The notes under the pieces were generated by a model. That model was not told the DNA's origin. It ran no database searches and worked only from the letters and a program-made list of their open reading frames with translations. Source: an uncultured Paracoccaceae bacterium (GTDB lineage Bacteria; Pseudomonadota; Alphaproteobacteria; Rhodobacterales; Rhodobacteraceae). Taken from it: a stretch of 64,000 bases of DNA. The position numbers and the translations under genes were made by a program. Location of the stretch: NCBI GenBank assembly GCA_947500005.1, contig CANMQJ010000016.1:1-64000 (forward strand), read 5' to 3'. Each line of letters begins with the position of its first letter. The first letter of the stretch is position 1. Positions 57,221 to 64,000 of this stretch are shown here, piece by piece.

Positions 57221-58186
57221 ATGGATTTCCTGACGATCATCCAGATCCTCGACTCGACCATCCGCCTGTCGACGCCGCTGCTGCTGGCCTGTCTTGCAGG
57301 GCTCTTTTCCGAAAGGTCCGGCGTGTTCGACATCGGGCTCGAGGGCAAGATGCTGATCGCCGCTTTCTTTTCGGCTGCCATCGCCGCGGTGACGGGCTCC
57401 GTCTGGCTGGGGCTTCTTGCAGGGATCGCATCCTCGATGGTTCTGGCCGGGCTGCATGGGCTGGCCTCCATCACGTTTCGCGGCAACCAGCTCATTTCCG
57501 GCGTGGCGATCAATTTCCTTGCCGCGGGCATGACGGTTCTGATCGCACAGGACTGGTTCCGCCAAGGTGGGCGCACACCCTCGCTTATCGGCGCGGGCCG
57601 CTTTGCCCCGATCGAATTGCCCTTTGCCGGGGCGTTGGCCGATGTGCCCGTGCTGGGGCCTATCTATTCCGAGCTACTCTCGGGTCATTCCATCCTTGTC
57701 TATTTCGCCTTCGCCGCAGTTCCCGCCACCTGGTGGATACTGTTCCGCACCCGCTTTGGCCTGCGTTTGCGGGCCGTGGGCGAAAACCCGGCTGCGGTGG
57801 ATACGGCGGGCGTGTCGGTCGTTGGTCTGCGCTATGCCGCCGTTGGCATCGCCGGCATTCTCTGCGGCATCGCCGGGGCCTATCTGGCCACCGCCCTTCA
57901 GGCAGGCTTTGTGAAGGACATGACCGCCGGACGCGGGTTCATCGCTCTGGCCGCGCTGATCTTTGCCAAGTGGCGTCCGTGGCACGCGATGGGTGCGTGC
58001 CTTCTCTTCGGCTTCCTTCAGGCGATTGCCTTGCGCTTCCAGAATATCGACCTTGGCGGGCTGATCATCCCCGTTCAGGTGATGGATGCGCTGCCCTACA
58101 TCCTGACCGTGGTGATCCTCGCGGGATTCGTCGGCAAGGCGATCCCGCCCCGTGCGGGTGGCGAGCCCTATGTGAAGGAGCGCTGA
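57221..58186 (+). CDS. ABC transporter permease
   Basis: LFSERSGVFDIGLEGKMLIAAF, FRGNQLISGVAINFLAAG; ATG 57221. Confidence 0.93.
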   Translation: MDFLTIIQILDSTIRLSTPLLLACLAGLFSERSGVFDIGLEGKMLIAAFFSAAIAAVTGSVWLGLLAGIASSMVLAGLHGLASITFRGNQLISGVAINFLAAGMTVLIAQDWFRQGGRTPSLIGAGRFAPIELPFAGALADVPVLGPIYSELLSGHSILVYFAFAAVPATWWILFRTRFGLRLRAVGENPAAVDTAGVSVVGLRYAAVGIAGILCGIAGAYLATALQAGFVKDMTAGRGFIALAALIFAKWRPWHAMGACLLFGFLQAIALRFQNIDLGGLIIPVQVMDALPYILTVVILAGFVGKAIPPRAGGEPYVKER

Positions 58187-58277
58187 TAAGGCCAGTTCGG
58201 AACATAGGATCGGTCCTGTCTGCTGCGGGACAGCAAGCGATATTGATTTAAAGCCCGGCGGGGGTCTATGAGAGATC

Positions 58278-59201
58278 ATGCAGATATACCTCCCCATCGC
58301 CGAAGTGTCTGTGAACGCGTTCCTGCTTCTGGGGCTGGGCGGCATGGTCGGTGTGCTTTCAGGCATGTTCGGCGTAGGAGGCGGGTTTCTCATGACGCCG
58401 CTCCTGTTCTTCATCGGTATTCCACCGGCGGTGGCCGTCGCCACCGAAGCGAACCAGATCGTCGCCTCGTCCTTCTCGGGCGTGCTTGCACATTTCCGGC
58501 GCAAGACGGTGGACCTGAAGATGGGAACCGTGCTGCTTGTCGGCGGCCTGACGGGCGCGGCGCTTGGCGTCGTGGTCTTCAACTATCTCAAGAGCCTCGG
58601 TCAGGTCGATCTTCTGGTGAAGCTTTGCTATGTCGTCTTTCTGGGCGTTGTGGGCGGCCTGATGTTCATCGAAAGCCTGCAGGCGTTGAGAAAGGCACGC
58701 AGATCGGGCGGTTCCCCTGCCCCACGCCGGAAACAACGCGGATGGGTTCACGCGCTTCCGTTGAAGATGCGTTTTCGGACCTCGGGCCTCTATATATCAG
58801 TAATCCCGCCCGTGATCGTCGGGATCTTCGTCGGCATCCTCTCCGCGATCATGGGTGTCGGCGGCGGCTTCATCATGGTGCCTGCGATGATCTATATCCT
58901 GGGCATGCCAACCAAGGTCGTGGTCGGGACCTCGCTTTTCCAGATCATCTTCGTCACGGCCTTTACAACCATGCTGCACGCGACGACCAACTTCACGGTG
59001 GATATCGTGTTGGCTGTTCTCCTGTTGGTGGGCGGGGTCATCGGGGCACAGTTCGGAACGGTGATCGGCGCCCGCATGAAGGCCGAACAACTGCGCATTC
59101 TCCTCGCCGGACTGGTGCTGCTGGTTTGCGGCAAACTGGCACTGGACCTGTTGTTGCAACCCAACGAACTGTACAACCTCGGCACCGCCGGAGGACATTG
59201 A
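58278..59201 (+). CDS. TauE/SafE family sulfite exporter-like membrane protein
   Basis: GVLSGMFGVGGGFLMTPLL and GILSAIMGVGGGFIMVPAMIY paired motifs. Confidence 0.9.
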   Translation: MQIYLPIAEVSVNAFLLLGLGGMVGVLSGMFGVGGGFLMTPLLFFIGIPPAVAVATEANQIVASSFSGVLAHFRRKTVDLKMGTVLLVGGLTGAALGVVVFNYLKSLGQVDLLVKLCYVVFLGVVGGLMFIESLQALRKARRSGGSPAPRRKQRGWVHALPLKMRFRTSGLYISVIPPVIVGIFVGILSAIMGVGGGFIMVPAMIYILGMPTKVVVGTSLFQIIFVTAFTTMLHATTNFTVDIVLAVLLLVGGVIGAQFGTVIGARMKAEQLRILLAGLVLLVCGKLALDLLLQPNELYNLGTAGGH

Positions 59202-59962
59202 TGCGCTGGCTTCTTTCCATTCTTCTCATGCTTCTCCCCGCCTTCGCGCAGGGAGAGGAGGTCGTGCTCGGCCTCAGCAAGGACAATGTCGCCATCACCA
59301 CCAGCTTCAACGGGTCCGAGATCCTGATCTTTGGCGCAGTCAAACGCGAAAGCCCCATCGATGCCGAGAACCCGCTCGAGGTGGTGATAACCGTGGCCGG
59401 TCCGTCCGAACCGGTCGTGGTCCGGCGCAAGGCGAACAGGTTCGGCATCTGGGTCAACACGGATGCGGTCGAGGTCGATCTTGCCCCGAGTTTCTATGCC
59501 GTCGCGACCACTGGTCCCTTCAACGAGGTTCTCAGCAACACCGAGGATTTCCGCCACAAGATCTCCATCGATCGGGCGATCCGATCGGTCGGGGCCCCAG
59601 CGAACATTTCCGATGCCGAAGCCTTTACCGCCGCGCTCATCAGGATCAACCGGAGCAAGGATCTGTACCAAATGCTCGAGGGGCAGATAGCGCTCGACGA
59701 ACAGACGCTCTTTCGGACGCGCATCGACCTGCCTGCGGACCTGACCGAAGGCAATTACGCGACCCGGATCTTCCTGACGCGCGATGGACAGATCGTCTCG
59801 CAATACGAGACGGCCATCGAGGTTCACAAAGTGGGGATGGAGCGGTTCCTTTACACGCTGTCGCGCGAGAACCCTGTTGTCTACGGCTTGATGTCGCTGG
59901 TCATCGCGATCGCCGCGGGTTGGGGCGCATCGGCTGGCTTTCAGCTGCTGCGCAACTCCTGA
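59201..59962 (+). CDS. TIGR02186 family protein (secreted/C-terminal TM, unknown function)
   Basis: EEVVLGLSKDNVAITTSFNGSEILIFGAVKRESP; adjacent to TauE/SafE; ATG 59201. Confidence 0.8.
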   Translation: MRWLLSILLMLLPAFAQGEEVVLGLSKDNVAITTSFNGSEILIFGAVKRESPIDAENPLEVVITVAGPSEPVVVRRKANRFGIWVNTDAVEVDLAPSFYAVATTGPFNEVLSNTEDFRHKISIDRAIRSVGAPANISDAEAFTAALIRINRSKDLYQMLEGQIALDEQTLFRTRIDLPADLTEGNYATRIFLTRDGQIVSQYETAIEVHKVGMERFLYTLSRENPVVYGLMSLVIAIAAGWGASAGFQLLRNS

Positions 59963-59966
59963 ACCA

Positions 59967-60695
59967 TCAGCCGCGTCCTATGTAGGGCATGGTGGTCGCC
60001 ATGACCGTCATGAACTGTACATTGGCCTCCGGCGGCAGGGACGCCATGTGGAGCACCGAACGCGCCGCGTCTTCCACCGCCATCGTGGGATCAGGCTCTC
60101 GCCCTGCGGCGCGTGCCGCGTCGGCCAGCCCTTCGACCATTGGCGTCCGGGCATTGCCGATATCGATTTGTCCGCAAGCAATACCAAAGGGCCGTCCATC
60201 AAGGGAAAGCGCCCGCGTCAAACCCGTGATCGCATGTTTCGTTGCGGTGTAATGGACAGAGCCCGGGCGCGGCACATGGGCGGCAATGGACCCGTTGTTA
60301 ATGATCCGCCCACCTTGCGGATCTTGTCGCCGCATACGTCCGAAAGCCGCCCGAGCGCACAGGAACATACCGTTAAGATTGACATTCACCGAACTATACC
60401 AGTCCTCCAGCGTGATCTCGTCGATGGGGCCGCCCCTGGCAAAAATTCCGGCATTGTTGAAGAGGGCATCAAGCCTTCCGGTTTCTTCTGCGAAACGGTC
60501 AAAGGCGGCTTGGACCGCTTGGGGATCGGTGACGTCGGCCACCAGCGGAATCGCGTTCTTCCGCCCTTGAGCCATGTCTTGCAGTTTCTCGGCGCTACGC
60601 GCCAACAGACCGACCCTCCAGCCTTCGTCCAGGAAAAGCTCCGCCGTGGCGCGACCGATACCCGAACTCGCACCAGTCACGATGATCGTCTTCAT
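59967..60695 (-). CDS. SDR family oxidoreductase
   Basis: IIVTGASSGIGRATAELFL, NNAGIFARGG, HYTATKHAITGLTRALS. Confidence 0.93.
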   Translation of the reverse strand: MKTIIVTGASSGIGRATAELFLDEGWRVGLLARSAEKLQDMAQGRKNAIPLVADVTDPQAVQAAFDRFAEETGRLDALFNNAGIFARGGPIDEITLEDWYSSVNVNLNGMFLCARAAFGRMRRQDPQGGRIINNGSIAAHVPRPGSVHYTATKHAITGLTRALSLDGRPFGIACGQIDIGNARTPMVEGLADAARAAGREPDPTMAVEDAARSVLHMASLPPEANVQFMTVMATTMPYIGRG

Positions 60696-62224
60696 GTCTC
60701 CTCCGCCTCCAGGGACAGCGCGGCGGCGGGCACCTTTCTCAGGTCATCTACGCGCAAGGGATACATCGGTTTGGAGAGGCGATTGCGAACCACCCAGATC
60801 AGCCTTTCCTGCGCGCGCGTAATCGCCACATAGGCCAGTCGTTTCCACAGGGGCTGTCCCGCCTCGCTCCGCCCCATTCGCGCGGCGGCATAGATGTCGG
60901 GCGCAAAGACTTGGACCGTATCCCATTGCGAGCCCTGTGCCTTGTGAATGGTGACGGCCGCCCCGTGGAGGAACGTCGCGCCCATCCGCGCAGCAAAGGG
61001 GATGAAGGGTTCTCCCTCATCCGGTTTCTCGATCTTCACGATCGAGGCCGCTGAGACCTGAGGGTCCTCTGCCCCCATCACGTGCAGCCGCGAGAACCCG
61101 GGCCGCTTGCCTGGCCCCAGATAGATCACCTGCGCCCCCTTGATCAGTCCCCGCGCCTCGAGGTCGAGCCGTTTCTTGCGATGCTTGAGCGGCAATTCGA
61201 GCCCGTCGCAGATCAGCGGCTCGCCCTCCAGCAACTCGGTTTCGGGCGCTCCATGCACCTGCCGGAACGCATTGATCAGCCGGATACGCGTCGCATTCCG
61301 CCAGACCAGGACCGGGCTGCGCGCCATCAGGTCGACTTCCACCCGTTGCCCCCAGACCACACGATCATCCTGGCGCGCTTTGTCCTCGATCATTGCTTCG
61401 AAGTCATCGAAACTCAGATCGGGATCCGCAAGGGCATGGGCGAGGTCCAGGATGGGGTTGTCCGCCTCCTGCCTGTGAATCCGGTGCAGCATCAGTTTGC
61501 GCGGTTCCGGCAAACCGTCAAAAACCATCGAGCCTGACTGGTTCACTGGCGCCAACTGAGCCGGGTCGCCAAAGAGCAGGAGCGAGGGGAAGATTTCCTT
61601 GAGATCCTCGAATTGTCGGTCATCCAGCATCGAGGCCTCGTCCACGAAACCGATATCGAGCGGCTCTTCGCGCCGTTTCCAGCCGGTGATGAAATCCGAC
61701 CCGCGCAACCCCGCCGTTGCCAGTGCACCGGGTATGGATTTCATCCGCTCGTAAAAGGCGGCTGCCCGATCCAGCGCCTCATCCGTCAGCCCTTCGATCT
61801 CGGGGCGCTCTCCTTCCCCTGCAAGCCACTCCGCGATGCGCTCGTATTCCGGATCATAGACAGGCGTATAAAGGATGCGATGGATCGTCGTTGCCGGAAC
61901 CCCGCGCAGTCGCAACACGCTGGCCGCCTTGTTTGTCGGCGCAAGGATCGCAAGACTACGCCGCTCCCGCGCGCGGCGGCTTTCGTAATCACCCGAGACG
62001 ATCTGGACTCCGGCTCCCTCGAGCGACTTGTAGAGTTCGGCAAGAAGGAGTGTCTTGCCGGAACCTGCCTTGCCGATGACGGCCATCACTCCTGAGCTTC
62101 CAGTAGTCTCGGGGCGCAGGAGGGCTTCATCCTCAAGATCTATACCCGCAGCGCGCAGCATTTCCGCCACGCTGTCGAACGCGGCGGCCTGATCATCTGA
62201 GAATTGAACTTGAAGGCTGGACAT
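60692..62224 (-). CDS. ATP-dependent RecD/Dda-like DNA helicase
   Basis: VIGKAGSGKTLLLAELY Walker A, GFVDEASMLDDRQFEDL, FGDPAQLAPV, TIHKAQGSQWDTV, YVAITRAQERL. Confidence 0.92.
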   Translation of the reverse strand: MSSLQVQFSDDQAAAFDSVAEMLRAAGIDLEDEALLRPETTGSSGVMAVIGKAGSGKTLLLAELYKSLEGAGVQIVSGDYESRRARERRSLAILAPTNKAASVLRLRGVPATTIHRILYTPVYDPEYERIAEWLAGEGERPEIEGLTDEALDRAAAFYERMKSIPGALATAGLRGSDFITGWKRREEPLDIGFVDEASMLDDRQFEDLKEIFPSLLLFGDPAQLAPVNQSGSMVFDGLPEPRKLMLHRIHRQEADNPILDLAHALADPDLSFDDFEAMIEDKARQDDRVVWGQRVEVDLMARSPVLVWRNATRIRLINAFRQVHGAPETELLEGEPLICDGLELPLKHRKKRLDLEARGLIKGAQVIYLGPGKRPGFSRLHVMGAEDPQVSAASIVKIEKPDEGEPFIPFAARMGATFLHGAAVTIHKAQGSQWDTVQVFAPDIYAAARMGRSEAGQPLWKRLAYVAITRAQERLIWVVRNRLSKPMYPLRVDDLRKVPAAALSLEAEET

Positions 62225-62265
62225 GGCGCGACACTACAACCGCCCGCCGTAGCCTGCCAGCGCAA

Positions 62266-62904
62266 TCAGGCGCTGCGCGCCACCCGAGGTTTCGCGGTTG
62301 GGCCGAACGCATTCCGAAACCACAGCCTGGACAGCGCGCGGGGCAGGCCTGCCTTTGAGGCCACCCGATCATTCACCTCCACCGAGCAGGGCCAGAGACC
62401 TACAGATATCCGGTCGCGTCCCTGGCCCTCGGACCCCAGTATCTCGGGCGAAGCGCCAAGCATCCGGTAAAGACGAACCATCCGTGCGTCGAAAACTCCG
62501 GCGACATGGCTAAGGCCGAACCCTTCCATCAACTCTCCGGCCGTAAGCATGATTGCACCTGCGACGCGCGCCTGGGCCGTGCGCGAAAGGCAGAACCGAG
62601 TCGCTTCCCAAATCAAAGGAGAACAGATGGGCGCGCCACCGGTCAGGTGACCGAAAATATCGTTTACCATGACAGGGCCAGTGGCCGGAAGGAAACGCAT
62701 CGATCCCCCATGGGTTCCGTCTTCTTCCTCCCATATCGCGTAGATCGGGTTCAGCGCGTCATACTTGTCACGCTCTTCGCCATTGGCATCCACCTGAACG
62801 TCCCATCCCAGACGTGTTCGGAATTGGTCGGCCCTGTCCCGGAACATCGATCTTGCGAGTTCGGGATATCGGTGCAACTCGTCACCATAGAGATAGCGCA
62901 GCAT
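62266..62904 (-). CDS. Acyl-homoserine-lactone synthase (LuxI family)
   Basis: MLRYLYGDELHRYPELARSMFRDRADQFRTRLGWDV ... YDALNPIYAIWEEEDGTHGGSMRFLPATGP; ATG 62904. Confidence 0.92.
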   Translation of the reverse strand: MLRYLYGDELHRYPELARSMFRDRADQFRTRLGWDVQVDANGEERDKYDALNPIYAIWEEEDGTHGGSMRFLPATGPVMVNDIFGHLTGGAPICSPLIWEATRFCLSRTAQARVAGAIMLTAGELMEGFGLSHVAGVFDARMVRLYRMLGASPEILGSEGQGRDRISVGLWPCSVEVNDRVASKAGLPRALSRLWFRNAFGPTAKPRVARSA

Positions 62905-62986
62905 GAGATTTCCCCTTCTCGTCCGCTCATGGAACAAAGGGGGTACGGAAAAAGGGTTAACATCCGGTCATCGAGACGCGCGGGAC

Positions 62987-63706
62987 TTAAACCACTATCA
63001 AACCCCGGCTCATGGCGGTCGCTATCGCATGGGTCGTGTTGAGAGCGCCCAACTTGAAACGCGCGCTTTCGATATAGACGCGCAGGGTATGCTCGGAGAT
63101 GGACAGCGAGTGCGCCACCTGCGCCCTGCTGTACCCCAAGGCCAGAAGCGTCATCGCATCCACCTCGCGGGGCGACAACGCACGCGACATCTCCGGCTGG
63201 CGATTGGCCTCGAGTTCAAGGGCCTTCCGGTTGAAGTAATGCGCCAGCAGGATCAGGTCGCGGCCGTAACTTTCGGTAAACTCAGCCCAAGCCGCGTCAT
63301 CACAGGTGTGGTTCGCCGTGAAGAGCGCGAATTGGCCGTGCGGTCCCCGGATCGGGATGGAAAACCCCTGGTTCCCGACACCATGTTCCAGGGCATCCTT
63401 CAAAAAGGCCTTGGCAGCCTTCGAAGACCAGTCCAGCCTCTTCCAATCCACCGGATGAAAGCGCTGAAAACACCCGAGAATTACCGGATCGATCCGCAGG
63501 TAGTTATGTTCGGCATACCTTGCGATCCATGTCTCGGAATAGGTGGCAGCACCGTATTGCTCCCCCGCGCTGTCCACCCAGTGATAGACGATATGGTCGA
63601 TGCCCAGCGTATCGCGTAGCTGCACAGTGACGCGTTCGAGATCCTCAAGCGCGCTGGTGGCAACCAGGGCTTCCATGATCGGATCGAGATCTACCTTTGT
63701 CCCCAT
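62987..63706 (-). CDS. LuxR family autoinducer-binding transcriptional regulator
   Basis: Autoinducer-binding domain plus HTH LSPREVDAMTLLALGYSRAQVAHSLSISEHTLRVYIESARFKLGALNTTHAIATA; ATG 63706. Confidence 0.92.
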   Translation of the reverse strand: MGTKVDLDPIMEALVATSALEDLERVTVQLRDTLGIDHIVYHWVDSAGEQYGAATYSETWIARYAEHNYLRIDPVILGCFQRFHPVDWKRLDWSSKAAKAFLKDALEHGVGNQGFSIPIRGPHGQFALFTANHTCDDAAWAEFTESYGRDLILLAHYFNRKALELEANRQPEMSRALSPREVDAMTLLALGYSRAQVAHSLSISEHTLRVYIESARFKLGALNTTHAIATAMSRGLIVV

Positions 63707-63863
63707 CGGCGAGTGTCCAAGCCCCTTCCCGATTGGACGCAAGCTCGGCGGCCGCGATCAGCCGGGTATCGTCCAGCTGTTCGGCAAGCGCTTTCAGCCC
63801 ATTTGCCGTGGCAAATGCCTTGAGGTCCGAGAGTACGTCCAAAATCCACTCATTATTCGCCAT
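63645..63863 (-). CDS. Small hypothetical protein overlapping luxR
   Basis: MANNEWILDVLSDLKAFATANGLKALAEQLDDTRLIAAAELASN..., 72 aa, overlaps luxR by 62 nt in another frame. Confidence 0.6.
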   Translation of the reverse strand: MANNEWILDVLSDLKAFATANGLKALAEQLDDTRLIAAAELASNREGAWTLADGDKGRSRSDHGSPGCHQRA

Positions 63864-63882
63864 CAGAGTCTCCCCCAAAGAG

Positions 63883-63897
63883 TTAACGAAAGGTTAA
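63883..63897. promoter_or_regulatory. Canonical CtrA-type site TTAA-CGAAAGG-TTAA
   Basis: TTAAC(N6)TTAA full site 20 nt upstream of the small ORF-luxR-luxI cluster. Confidence 0.55.
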
Positions 63898-64000
63898 GAC
63901 AACTATAGCATGCACTGCGATTGTTAGGATATTCGCCGGTTTCCACTCCCCCAAAATGGCGAGGTCGCGAACTGCAAGCCATTGAAACCGAGGGGTCGCA

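Overview
High-GC chromosomal segment that reads as an alphaproteobacterium of the Rhodobacteraceae/roseobacter type, judged from gene content and protein style only (no search was run). About 62 protein-coding genes are supportable. They are mostly housekeeping blocks: FeS photolyase, leuA, a TyrA-like dehydrogenase, mreBCD-mrdAB, glnD-murJ, trpS, coaBC-dut-moeB, rpoH-type sigma factor with chaN, cobU/cobC, comM-like, gshB, rsmI, tsaB-rimI, and a BMP-family nucleoside-type ABC transporter. Accessory modules are a complete stressosome operon (RsbR-RsbS-RsbT-phosphatase-histidine kinase, 16.06-19.82 kb), a PaoABC-type molybdenum hydroxylase, Ku-LigD NHEJ with SodC, and a LuxR/LuxI quorum-sensing locus at the right edge. 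No rRNA, tRNA, CRISPR array, transposase or prophage was found. The most interesting signals are: (1) the stressosome operon ending in a double-GHKL RsbT-like/HisKA_2 kinase fusion; (2) a four-copy intergenic multi-hairpin repeat family; (3) a Leu-rich, apparently leaderless leader peptide with mutually exclusive stems upstream of leuA, and a weaker Tyr-Tyr leader candidate upstream of the TyrA-like gene; (4) a compact four-way-junction RNA candidate inside the BMP-ABC operon; (5) a perfect Irr/ICE-like box in front of a NifU-family gene; (6) a canonical CtrA site (TTAA-N7-TTAA) in front of the quorum-sensing locus; (7) an RpoE-like promoter in front of the rpoH-type gene; (8) a perfect 16-bp palindrome with a repeated half-site 32 bp away, upstream of a Tat-secreted dioxygenase-like/membrane protein pair.
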